Source: Pontibacter kalidii (GTDB lineage: Bacteria > Bacteroidota > Bacteroidia > Cytophagales > Hymenobacteraceae). Taken from it: a stretch of 64,000 nucleotides of DNA. This document shows, piece by piece, positions 17,606-26,405 of this stretch; positions within the stretch are counted from its first letter, which is position 1, and each line of letters begins with the position of its first letter. The notes below the pieces were generated by a model, which saw nothing but the letters and a program-made list of their open reading frames with translations, was not told the origin of the DNA and searched no databases. The stretch is from positions 498,501 to 562,500 of the forward strand of contig NZ_CP111079.1 of assembly GCF_026278245.1 (NCBI RefSeq), given 5' to 3'. Both the position numbers and the translations under genes were made by a program.

Positions 17606-20014
17606 TTACTGCGTGCGAATAGCCTTTACCGGGTCCAGCAGGGCTGCTTTCACGGCCTGGAAACTCACCGTTGCCAGGGCTATGACCAAGGCCAGGATGC
17701 CGGCCAGGGCAAAGATCCACCAGCTCAGCTCGATGCGGTAGGCAAAGTCCTGCAGCCACTGGCTCATGCCGTACCAGGCTACCGGGGTAGCCAGCACAAT
17801 GGCCACCACCACCAGCAAGGCAAAATCTTTGGAGAGCAGCAGCACGATGTTGCCTGTGCTGGAGCCCAGCACTTTGCGGATGCCGATCTCCTTAGTGCGC
17901 TGCTCGGCCGTGAACGAGGCCAGTCCAAACAACCCAAGGCAGGCAATGAAGATGGTCAGGCCAGCGAAGTAGCCGAACACGGTCAGCATTTTCTCCTCGG
18001 CGCGGTACTGTGCGTCGAAGTGCTCGTCCAGGAAGAAGTACTCCATGGGGTGCCGCTGATCAAACAAACGCCACTGCTGCTCGATAAAGCTGATGGTGTT
18101 TGCCTGTTCTTCCGGCGCAAGGCGGGCCAGCAAATAACCAGGTGACTGTGGAATGAGGCGTATAGCCAAAGGCTGCACATCAGTATGAAGAGAGTTCATA
18201 TGGAAGTCCTTTACCACACCTATAACTCTGGCATCTGCACCGGTTATACTTTCATCGCCGGTTTCTACCTTCTTGCCAACAGGGTCGCTCCAGCCAAGCC
18301 ATTTAGCAGCCGCTTCGTTAATAATAATGCCCTCGCTCTGGTCTGTTTTCATGTCGCGGGAGAAATTGCGGCCTGCCTGCATTTCTATACCCATCAAGGG
18401 TATAAAGTCGTAGTCCACGGCAATGATGTCGATTGTCTTCTCCACCATTTTATCACCTTGCTCCACCAGCATCAGGGTTCGGCTGGTAAGTTCGGCAGGA
18501 ATGCTGTAGGAGTTAGATACCTGGAGCACGTTAGGGTTCTGCAGCAACTTCTGCTTGATGATAGGCAGGCGTTGTACCAGCGTAGAGTCACCTCCCGGCA
18601 CATCAATTACCATTACCTGCTCTTTGTTAAAGCCCAGCTCGGAGTTTTTGAGGAAGTGCATTTGGGCGAACACGACGATGGTGCCAATGATCATGATGAG
18701 CGAGATGCTGAACTGCAGCACCACCAGTGCCCGGCGCAATGTCGCGCTGCCGCCTCGGGGCTGCTTGTCTGACTTCAGCACGTCGGCCGGTTTAAAGGCA
18801 GAGAGGAAGAAGGCCGGGTAGCTTCCTGCCACCACGCCCACCAGCAGCACAATGGTCACCAATACTAGCCCAAACTCCCACTGCAGAAAGAAATCGGAAG
18901 AGAAGTTCTTTTCGGTCAGGTTATTAAAGCTCGGGATGAAGATCTGCACGAGTGCCAGCGCCAGAAGCACTGCGATCAGCGTCAGCAGCACCGACTCGCC
19001 CAGAAACTGGCGTATAATCTGGCTGCGGTCGGCCCCTACTACCTTGCGCAGGCCCACTTCCTTGGCGCGCTTGGCCGAGCGGGCGGTGGCCAGGTTCATG
19101 TAGTTTATACTTGCTATCAGGAGCAGGAAAACTGCCACTGCGCTGAAAATGTAAACATAAGACAGGTTGCCGTGCGGGTTAAGGTCATGCTTAAACCGGT
19201 TGTCGAAGTGGATGTCCTGCAGGGGCTGCACAAAAAAGTTCATGTGCGCGTTCAACTGGTTCTCCTTTATCCAGGGATTCACACGGTTCTTTGCCAGGTT
19301 ATCCACCTGTTGCTGCAGTGCAGGGATATGTTCCTTATCATGCAGCAGCACATAGGTGAAGTTGTTCAGGTTGAACCATTGGTTGTTCCGGTCGTCTGCG
19401 CTGGTGCGCGCATCCTGTGTCGCTTTAGAGAGTAGCCCGGAGGCCTTTATGTGCGAGTGGCCCGGGTTGCGGTACACACCCGTTACCGTATAGGAGTCGC
19501 GGCTGAACTGCAGGGTCTCACCCATCGCCTGCTCCACCCCGCCAAATATTTTGTTGGCCAGTTCTTCGGTCAGAACGATGGTTCTGGGGGCATTGAGGGC
19601 CGTGGCTGGGTCTCCTGCCAGCATGTTGTAATCGAACACCTTGAAAAAGGCACTGTCGGCGAAGATCAGATCTTCTTCTGAGAAGGTTTGGTTATCGTAC
19701 CAGATGGTTTGCTTACCAGCCTGGTAAAACTGCGTCAGTGCCGCGATGTCGGAGAATTGGCTTACGGCTGGCGCCAGTGCCGGGGGTGTTACGGCAAACT
19801 CGTCCTTGTGTCCCTCAAACACCACTTCGCCCACAAGGCGCACAATGCGGTCTGATTTGCTAAAATGGCTCTCGTAGCTCAGCTCGTCCTGAACAAACAG
19901 GTAAATAAGGATACAGGAAGCCACCCCGATAGCCAGCCCCACAATATTGATGGCCGAGTATACTTTGTTCCGCAGCAGGTTGCGGACAGCTATTTTGAGG
20001 TAATTCTGTAGCAT
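17606..20014 (-). CDS. ABC transporter permease, MacB/FtsX type (permease 2)
   Basis: An 802-residue paralogue of the permease at 14385 with the same two MacB-type periplasmic domains and two FtsX blocks. Landmarks are LATARSAKRAKEVGLRKVVG after the first periplasmic domain and FGLASFTAEQRTKEIGIRK near the end. The C-terminal block and the end DPVKAIRTQ are shared with permease 3, while the periplasmic domains have diverged. Such permeases work mechanically on periplasmic cargo or lipids rather than moving it through the membrane. It lies 22 bases from permease 1. Confidence 0.92.
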   Translation of the reverse strand: MLQNYLKIAVRNLLRNKVYSAINIVGLAIGVASCILIYLFVQDELSYESHFSKSDRIVRLVGEVVFEGHKDEFAVTPPALAPAVSQFSDIAALTQFYQAGKQTIWYDNQTFSEEDLIFADSAFFKVFDYNMLAGDPATALNAPRTIVLTEELANKIFGGVEQAMGETLQFSRDSYTVTGVYRNPGHSHIKASGLLSKATQDARTSADDRNNQWFNLNNFTYVLLHDKEHIPALQQQVDNLAKNRVNPWIKENQLNAHMNFFVQPLQDIHFDNRFKHDLNPHGNLSYVYIFSAVAVFLLLIASINYMNLATARSAKRAKEVGLRKVVGADRSQIIRQFLGESVLLTLIAVLLALALVQIFIPSFNNLTEKNFSSDFFLQWEFGLVLVTIVLLVGVVAGSYPAFFLSAFKPADVLKSDKQPRGGSATLRRALVVLQFSISLIMIIGTIVVFAQMHFLKNSELGFNKEQVMVIDVPGGDSTLVQRLPIIKQKLLQNPNVLQVSNSYSIPAELTSRTLMLVEQGDKMVEKTIDIIAVDYDFIPLMGIEMQAGRNFSRDMKTDQSEGIIINEAAAKWLGWSDPVGKKVETGDESITGADARVIGVVKDFHMNSLHTDVQPLAIRLIPQSPGYLLARLAPEEQANTISFIEQQWRLFDQRHPMEYFFLDEHFDAQYRAEEKMLTVFGYFAGLTIFIACLGLFGLASFTAEQRTKEIGIRKVLGSSTGNIVLLLSKDFALLVVVAIVLATPVAWYGMSQWLQDFAYRIELSWWIFALAGILALVIALATVSFQAVKAALLDPVKAIRTQ

Positions 20015-20035
20015 GGGGTTCTGTATAAGCTAGTT

Positions 20036-22465
20036 TTATTCTGTTCGTAGCGCATCCACGGGATTAGACGATGCAGCTTTTATAGCCTGGTAACTTATGG
20101 TAACCATCGCCACAGCAAACGCAACCAATGTGGCCAGTAAAAAAATGTCGGTGCTGATGTCGATGCGGTAGGCAAAATCGGAGAGCCATTGGCGCATGGC
20201 ATACCAGGCAATAGGCCACGCAAGCAGGTTCGCAACCAACACCAGCTTCAGAAAGTCCTTGGAGATAAGCGCCACTATACCCGACACGGAGGCCCCAAAA
20301 ACCTTTCTTACCCCAATTTCCTTGGTGCGCTGTATGGTGGTGAAGGAGGCTAAACCAAACAGGCCAAGGCAGGCGATGAGTATGGCGATGCAGGAGAATA
20401 TGGTGAATATCTGCCCTTTCTTCACCTCATCCTGATAACTCTTCTCATAAAGATCATCTATAAACTGGTAGGAGAACGGTACTTTAGGTAAAAACTCCTG
20501 CCAGGTTTCTTCCATGTGGGCGAGCGCCGCTTTGGTATCGCCTGCAACTTTTACAGAGATGTTGCTATACCCTTGCGAGTCAGAGATCATGAACACCATG
20601 GGGGAGATCTCCTTGTGCAGCGACTCGAAGTGAAAATCCTGGGCTACCCCCACAATGCGCCCGTTGTTACCGCCATAGCTCAAGGTTTGGTCTATGGCTA
20701 TATTCGGGTCGTGCCAGCCGATCATGCGTGCGGCTGCCTCATTAATAATGTATGCGGCCGTGTCGTCGCTGGCAAACTTACGGTCGAAGTTGCGGCCAGC
20801 GGCCATCTTCACCTTGTACACATCCAGCATGTCGTGGTCTATAGTAACAAACTTTATAGTAGCAGATGTAGGGGCTAAGTTGCCGCCTTTGCTTACCTGG
20901 GCACCCATGGAGTTCAGCAGCTGGTCGGTAGGCACCAGCGAAGACCTGCCCACGCCCTGTATGGTGGACGATTTCATCAACTCAGCCTTGAAAGCCTCAT
21001 ACTTCGGCGTGAGGTTGCTGCTGTTGGGCAGGACCACCAACTGATTCGAATCGAAGCCAAGGTCTTTCTGCTGCATATACATCAGCTGCTGGTAAATAAT
21101 ACCCGTGGCGATGATCAGCACAGTGGAAATAGAGAACTGCAGCACTACCAGCGTTTTGCGTAGCATCGGGTTTTTAGAGCTGCTGCTCAGGGAACCTTTC
21201 AGTACGGTGGCAGCCTGGAAGTGCGATAAGTAAAAGGCCGGGTACAAGCCTGCCAGTACCCCCACCACAAGCGGAAGGGTAAGCACAAGGAGTAGTACCC
21301 ACTTATCAGACAGCAGGGTGGTGGTGATGTTTTTACCTGTGAATTCGTTTAGCCAGGGTAGGGCAAGCTCCGTCATACCGAGTGCCAGGATCGTGGCAAT
21401 GGTGGTGATCAGGACGGACTCCAGCAGAAACTGAAGCACCAGGTTATGTTTGGCAGCGCCAATCACCTTGCGCACGCCTACCTCCTTGGCGCGGCTGGTA
21501 GACCGGGCTGTACTCAGGTTTACATAGTTGATGCTGGCAATAAGAAGTATGACAATGGCTACAGCGCCTAGTACCATGATACTATCTATGTCGCCGTTTA
21601 CCTCCAGTTCCGAATCCAGGTTAGATTTCAGGTGGATGTCTGTCAGCTTTTGCAAGTATAAGTTTGTGAACTCGGAAGGCTTGCGGCTTCGCGCATGGTT
21701 GGTGCCACTCAGGTGGCGATCCAGAAAAGCGGGGAGCTGGGCCTGCAGGCTTTTTGCCTGCTCCTCCGACTGCAGCAGCAGGTAGGTAGGAAAAGAGTTG
21801 TTACCGTAGTTTGTTTTCAAAGCCTCTGCGCCATACACGGTGGTGTCGTTCAGGGTAGAGAAAGAGGCGAGAAAGTCAGGGTGCATGTGCGAATTCTCCG
21901 GGAAAGACTTGAATACGCCTGAAACTTTGAAGGTGAGTGTCTCATTCAACTTTAGCACTTTTCCTACGGCCTCTTCATGCGGATAGTACTTCTCCGCCAT
22001 TTTATCGCTGAGCAGGATTGAGTAAGGCTCCTGAAGAGCTTCGTGGGCACTGCCTTTCAGCATGTTGATGTCAAAAATATCCACAAAAGCAGGCTCGGCA
22101 AAGTAGATGCCCTCTTCGCGGAAGGTCTTCTGCTTTTCTGCATCCTCCACGGTCAGGGTAGTACGCAGGGTGCGGGCAATACGCTCAATCTCAGGAAAAT
22201 CCTGCTGCAGCAGTGGACCAAAAGGAGGGGCCACGCGTGCCAGGTGAAGACTAACAGAGCCATCATCGGAAAGGAAGTCGCGTGTTATGCGGTAGATATT
22301 GTCTGCTTTCGAGTGGTGACGGTCATAGCTAAGCTCATCCTTTACATAAAGAAAGATGAGCATGCAGGCAGCTATCCCAATAGCCAAACCACCAACGTTT
22401 ATAGCAGAATATACTTTGTTGCGGGCAAGGTTACGCAAGGCAACCTTTAGGTAGTTTTTTAGCAT
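20036..22465 (-). CDS. ABC transporter permease, MacB/FtsX type (permease 1)
   Basis: An 809-residue third paralogue, more diverged than the other two but with the same organisation: STARSTSRAKEVGVRKVIG, then FGLASFTTIQRTKEIGVRK near the end and the terminus NPVDALRTE. I start at the ATG at 22465 (MLKNYLKVALRNLARNKVYS), because the other permeases begin with the same type of sequence. An open frame continues upstream to 22555 without resemblance. It is the permease closest to the ATPase gene. Confidence 0.92.
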   Translation of the reverse strand: MLKNYLKVALRNLARNKVYSAINVGGLAIGIAACMLIFLYVKDELSYDRHHSKADNIYRITRDFLSDDGSVSLHLARVAPPFGPLLQQDFPEIERIARTLRTTLTVEDAEKQKTFREEGIYFAEPAFVDIFDINMLKGSAHEALQEPYSILLSDKMAEKYYPHEEAVGKVLKLNETLTFKVSGVFKSFPENSHMHPDFLASFSTLNDTTVYGAEALKTNYGNNSFPTYLLLQSEEQAKSLQAQLPAFLDRHLSGTNHARSRKPSEFTNLYLQKLTDIHLKSNLDSELEVNGDIDSIMVLGAVAIVILLIASINYVNLSTARSTSRAKEVGVRKVIGAAKHNLVLQFLLESVLITTIATILALGMTELALPWLNEFTGKNITTTLLSDKWVLLLVLTLPLVVGVLAGLYPAFYLSHFQAATVLKGSLSSSSKNPMLRKTLVVLQFSISTVLIIATGIIYQQLMYMQQKDLGFDSNQLVVLPNSSNLTPKYEAFKAELMKSSTIQGVGRSSLVPTDQLLNSMGAQVSKGGNLAPTSATIKFVTIDHDMLDVYKVKMAAGRNFDRKFASDDTAAYIINEAAARMIGWHDPNIAIDQTLSYGGNNGRIVGVAQDFHFESLHKEISPMVFMISDSQGYSNISVKVAGDTKAALAHMEETWQEFLPKVPFSYQFIDDLYEKSYQDEVKKGQIFTIFSCIAILIACLGLFGLASFTTIQRTKEIGVRKVFGASVSGIVALISKDFLKLVLVANLLAWPIAWYAMRQWLSDFAYRIDISTDIFLLATLVAFAVAMVTISYQAIKAASSNPVDALRTE

Positions 22466-22609
22466 AGTCTTATTTGTGTAGTGGTATGGCTTTAGGAGGA
22501 AAACAGCGGGATATTCACATCTGAAGTAGATTGTTGTAGAGGCGCGAAAGCTCACGCCTCTTTCACAACAAACAGCACTTTAAACTTAATCTCGATGTAT
22601 GTAAACTCC

Positions 22610-23329
22610 TTACAATAACTCTGCAGCGTGGCGCTTTACGTTCAGGTTTTCGGTCACGATCTGGCCGTCGAAGAGGTTCACGATGCGGTGGGCGTACTCC
22701 GCATCAGTAGGGGAGTGTGTTACCATTACCACCGTAGTACCGGCATCGTTCAGCTCCGAAAGCAGCTGCATTACCTCACGACCATGTACTGAGTCCAAGT
22801 TACCGGTAGGTTCGTCGGCAAGTATAAGGGCTGGCTCTGAAACTACGGCCCGGGCAATGGCGGCACGCTGCTGCTGGCCACCCGACAACTGCTGCGGGAA
22901 GTGGTTGCGGCGGTGTGCGATGCCCATGCGCTCCATAGCCTGCAGGGAGCGCTTCGCCATTTCAGACTTGGAGTGGCCCAGGTACGCCAGCGGCAGGGCG
23001 ATGTTCTCCTCCACGGTCAGCTCATCGATCAGGTTAAAGCTCTGGAACACAAAGCCCAGGTTCTGCTTGCGCAGCTTGGCCCGCTGGCGCTCCGATACAT
23101 TGGCTACCTCCTGGCCCTGGAACTTGAAGCTTCCGGCAGATGGGCTATCAAGCATACCCAAAATGTTGAGCAGCGTAGATTTGCCGCAGCCTGATGGGCC
23201 CATAATGGCCACAAACTCGCCGCGTTTGATTTTCAGGTCTACCCCGGCCAGGGCAGTGGTCTCTACAGTATCGGTAACGTACTTTTTCTGCAGGTTTTGC
23301 GTGTCGATGATAAGTTCTTGCATGCTCAT
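22610..23329 (-). CDS. ABC transporter ATP-binding protein (MacB/LolD type)
   Basis: A 239-residue ATPase. Walker A is GPSGCGKST (residues 44-52), the signature is LSGGQQQRAAIARA and Walker B is LILADEPTGNLD. The Q-loop region reads FVFQSFNLIDEL. The match to the LolD/MacB class fits the permeases. It is the only ATPase in the locus and may power three different permeases. A second ATG lies two codons in. Confidence 0.95.
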   Translation of the reverse strand: MSMQELIIDTQNLQKKYVTDTVETTALAGVDLKIKRGEFVAIMGPSGCGKSTLLNILGMLDSPSAGSFKFQGQEVANVSERQRAKLRKQNLGFVFQSFNLIDELTVEENIALPLAYLGHSKSEMAKRSLQAMERMGIAHRRNHFPQQLSGGQQQRAAIARAVVSEPALILADEPTGNLDSVHGREVMQLLSELNDAGTTVVMVTHSPTDAEYAHRIVNLFDGQIVTENLNVKRHAAELL

Positions 23330-23398
23330 GGTTCTTGCGGTTGTAGAAGTTCTTAAAGTTTTATCCTGTACTAATGGTGTGTCAATTGATTGTTGAGT

Positions 23399-23480
23399 GG
23401 CTGCATGGTTAAATTGTTGTTTTGGTTAGTAGTCAAAACTCAAACTATTTAACCATGTAGCCATGTAGCCATGTAGCCAT
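23399..23480. repeat. Inverted repeat plus CCATGTAG tandem repeats between adaptor and ATPase genes
   Basis: Bases 23399-23414 pair with 23447-23462 (16 bp, one G-U). The right arm continues as further CCATGTAG units (to about 23480). This is one of several intergenic short-period repeat arrays in the window; it may set mRNA stability between the two genes. Confidence 0.7.
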
Positions 23481-24731
23481 TTACTTCAGTTCCAACTGGT
23501 CTATGTCGCCGTAGCTGTCGTAGGAGGAGAGCACTACCTTTTCGCCCGGCTGCAGGCCCTCCAGCACCTCGTAATAGTTCGGGTTCTGGCGTCCCAGTTT
23601 AATTCTGCGCTTTTCGGCGTTGCCGCTGGCCTCGTTCACTACAAACACCCAGTTGCCGCCGGTGCTCTGGTAGAAGCCGCCACGCGGCAGAAGTATAGCC
23701 TGCGCCCCATCGTTGAGGTTCAACTTTACCTGCAGCGTCTGGCCACGGCGGATGCCTGCCGGTGCGCCATCTGCAAACTCCAAATCCACCTGGAAGGTAT
23801 TGCTCTGCACCTCCGGGAACACCTTCGCCACGGTGACTTTGTAGCTCTTGCCGTTGAAGTCGAATGTGCCGTTCAGGCCGGGGTGGATTCTGGAGATATA
23901 GTGTTCGTCTATGTTGGCTTTTACTTTGTAGCCGTTCAGGTCGTCGATCTGGCCAATGTTCTCACCCGGCGCCTTCGACTCGCCCACCTCAGCCTTTAAA
24001 GTAGAGAGCTGCCCGGTGAAGGGGGCGGTCACATACAGGTTGTTGAGCGTGTTGCGGGCCATGCCGATGTTAGCCTCCATGCGCCGGATAGACTCATCCA
24101 GCTGCTTCAGGCGATCGTTCATCAGTTGGGCGTCCTGCTTCACAGAGCGCTCGGCCAGGGTCTTGCGGGTAGTCAGGTAATCAAACTCATCTTTAGAGGC
24201 CTCATACTCCTCCCGCGAGATCACTTTCTCCGCGATCAACATTTTGTTGCGCTCATACTTGCGTTTAGCCAGGGCCAACTGATACTGTATCTCTGCCAGG
24301 TCGTTTTCCTTGCGGATCAGGTCCTGCTTCATCGTGATCTCGGAGTTCTGGCGCTCGTTCATCAGGTCGTAAAGCTGTGTTTCGCGGGTCATGAAGTCGA
24401 TCTGCAGCGTGGTGTTGGAGAGCTTCAGGATCGTGTCGCCTTTCTCCACCATGCGGCCGTCGTCGGTATAGATCTTCTCCACGCGGCCGCCCTCGGTAAT
24501 GTCCAGGTAAAACGACTTGAGCGGCTCCACGGTACCATCAATGGCGATGAACTCCTGGAACATGCCCTCACTCACCTGCCCAACCGTAATGCGCTTGCTG
24601 TCCACGTTCAGTTTGGAGCTGTGTTCGGCAAACAACAGGTTGTAGAGCACCAGTACCAGCACCAGGGCGCCGCCTGCTATGAGGAGTATTTTCTTCGGCG
24701 TTACTTTTTTCTTTTCAATTACGCGATCCAT
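23481..24731 (-). CDS. HlyD/MacA-type periplasmic adaptor subunit
   Basis: A 416-residue membrane-fusion protein. It has one N-terminal helix (about residues 15-33, ILLIAGGALVLVLVLYNLLF), a biotinyl-lipoyl-like segment split by a long alpha-helical hairpin rich in charged heptads (about 115-235), then beta-barrel regions (VTAPFTGQLSTLKAEVGESK and onward). Such adaptors link an inner-membrane ABC permease to a TolC duct. It is the first gene of the minus-strand export locus and is divergent from the sigma-54 regulator. Confidence 0.92.
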   Translation of the reverse strand: MDRVIEKKKVTPKKILLIAGGALVLVLVLYNLLFAEHSSKLNVDSKRITVGQVSEGMFQEFIAIDGTVEPLKSFYLDITEGGRVEKIYTDDGRMVEKGDTILKLSNTTLQIDFMTRETQLYDLMNERQNSEITMKQDLIRKENDLAEIQYQLALAKRKYERNKMLIAEKVISREEYEASKDEFDYLTTRKTLAERSVKQDAQLMNDRLKQLDESIRRMEANIGMARNTLNNLYVTAPFTGQLSTLKAEVGESKAPGENIGQIDDLNGYKVKANIDEHYISRIHPGLNGTFDFNGKSYKVTVAKVFPEVQSNTFQVDLEFADGAPAGIRRGQTLQVKLNLNDGAQAILLPRGGFYQSTGGNWVFVVNEASGNAEKRRIKLGRQNPNYYEVLEGLQPGEKVVLSSYDSYGDIDQLELK

Positions 24732-24784
24732 AGTTGTAGATTGTGGTCGTGAGCACAGGTTTCTATCGTTCCCTTACCGCATTG

Positions 24785-24799
24785 CCAATTAGTGTGCCA
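24785..24799 (-). promoter_or_regulatory. Possible sigma-54 promoter of the export operon
   Basis: On the minus strand this reads TGGCACACTAATTGG, close to the -24/-12 consensus TGGCAC-N5-TTGC with one mismatch in the -12 GC. It would place transcription start about 40 bases before the adaptor ATG. The divergent neighbouring gene encodes a sigma-54 activator, which supports the idea, but the -12 half is imperfect. Confidence 0.4.
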
Positions 24800-25022
24800 C
24801 TATTTATAAGTGATTGATAATCAGATAATTAATTTTAAGTATAGTGTTGGTGCTATTTCTATACTGTCCGGTTCCGTACACCTGGGTGTCCTGTAGCGAA
24901 CAGCGGGCGGGCAAGGGAAAGGGAATTTGTAGCTGATGCTTTATACTTAGCCGGAAACATGGCATATTGCACAGAAAAAACGTAGTTTTACATATACAGC
25001 TGCGCGAAATCAACATAAAACT

Positions 25023-26405
25023 ATGAGTAAAATCCCCTGCAAAGTATTGGTGGTAGATGATGAGGAAGATATCCTGATGGCAGGCAAACTGCTCCTGAAG
25101 CAACATTTTGAAGTCGTCATCACGACCTCAGACCCCTACCGGATTCCAACGCTTTTGCTGGAAAACGCCTTTGATGTGGTGCTGCTGGACATGAACTACA
25201 GCACCGGTGCCACCTCCAGCAAGGAAGGGTTCCACTGGCTGAAGCAGATACTCCAGCTCTCCCCAAAGACCACTGTGATACTGATGACAGCCTATGGCGA
25301 CATAGAACTCGCCGTGCGCGCCTTAAAAGAGGGAGCCACTGATTTTGTACTCAAACCCTGGCAGAACGAGAAACTAGTAGCCATACTTAAAACGGCCTGC
25401 CAGAACCGGGCTTCCACGAGCAAGCGCAGTGCCGAGATAGCCGAGCGCGAAAATACCGCCTACCACTACGATGGCTTCATCGGCGTGTCGCCGGCCATGC
25501 AGCGTGTGTACCAGACCATAGCCAAAGTGGCCGCCACCGATGCCAATGTGCTTATACTTGGTGAGAACGGAACAGGCAAGGAAGTGGCCGCCCGTGCCCT
25601 GCACCGGAAATCGAAACGGGCAGGCAGCGTGTTTGAGATCGTGGACTTGGGTGCCATCAGCACAACGCTCTTTGAGAGCGAGTTGTTTGGCCATGCCAAG
25701 GGGGCTTATACGGATGCCAAGGAGGAGCGGGCGGGGAGGCTGGAGGCAGCCTCCGGCGGCACGCTTTTCCTGGATGAGATCGGCAACCTGTCGCTGGCGC
25801 TGCAGGCCAAGCTCTTAACGGTGCTGCAAAGCAGGCAGGTTATCCGCCTCGGCACCAACCGGCCACGCCTCATCGACATACGTCTTATCTGCGCCACCAA
25901 CATGCCCCTTTACGAGATGGTGCGCGAGGGCACGTTTCGCCAGGACTTGCTTTACCGCATCAACACCGTGGAGATACATTTGCCGCCCCTGCGCGAGCGG
26001 CGCGAGGACATCAGGCTGCTGGCCGAGCACTTCCTGAAAGTATACCGCCAGAAGTATGACCGCCCCGAACTACACCTGAACACCGAAACGCTGCGCCGTC
26101 TCAACGAGTACCACTGGCCCGGCAACATACGAGAGCTGGATCATGCCATGGAGCGGGCCGTTATACTTTGCGACGGCAACGAGCTGCACCCTGATGACTT
26201 TTACTTTGCCCCCAGCGAAAACGGGCAGCCCAAACCGCATGCACCGGAAAGTATAACCGACAATGATTACACCTTAGAGGCGCTGGAGAAAATGATGGTG
26301 CAGAAGGCGCTGGTAAAACATTCGGGCAATATCACGCACGCCGCCAAAGAACTGGGCATCACGCGCACCGCCCTGTACCGCAGAATAGAGAAGCATGGGC
26401 TATAG
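25023..26405 (+). CDS. Sigma-54-dependent response regulator (NtrC family)
   Basis: A 460-residue three-domain activator. The receiver spans about residues 6-122 with phospho-acceptor Asp56 (VVLLDMNYS) and Lys111. The AAA+ domain has Walker A GENGTGKE (180-187), the sigma-54 contact loop as GAYTDA (227-232, usual form GAFTGA) and GGTLFLDEIGNL. A Fis-type helix-turn-helix closes the protein (HAAKELGITRTALYRRIEKH). It probably drives the divergent export operon. The stop overlaps the start of the histidine kinase gene by 11 bases. Confidence 0.94.
   Translation: MSKIPCKVLVVDDEEDILMAGKLLLKQHFEVVITTSDPYRIPTLLLENAFDVVLLDMNYSTGATSSKEGFHWLKQILQLSPKTTVILMTAYGDIELAVRALKEGATDFVLKPWQNEKLVAILKTACQNRASTSKRSAEIAERENTAYHYDGFIGVSPAMQRVYQTIAKVAATDANVLILGENGTGKEVAARALHRKSKRAGSVFEIVDLGAISTTLFESELFGHAKGAYTDAKEERAGRLEAASGGTLFLDEIGNLSLALQAKLLTVLQSRQVIRLGTNRPRLIDIRLICATNMPLYEMVREGTFRQDLLYRINTVEIHLPPLRERREDIRLLAEHFLKVYRQKYDRPELHLNTETLRRLNEYHWPGNIRELDHAMERAVILCDGNELHPDDFYFAPSENGQPKPHAPESITDNDYTLEALEKMMVQKALVKHSGNITHAAKELGITRTALYRRIEKHGL

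Noticed and set aside
25023..26405. Loss of function suspected from GAYTDA in place of GAFTGA in the sigma-54 activator
   Set aside because: Aspartate at this position and Tyr for Phe are seen in working members of the family, to my knowledge; the Walker motifs are intact.
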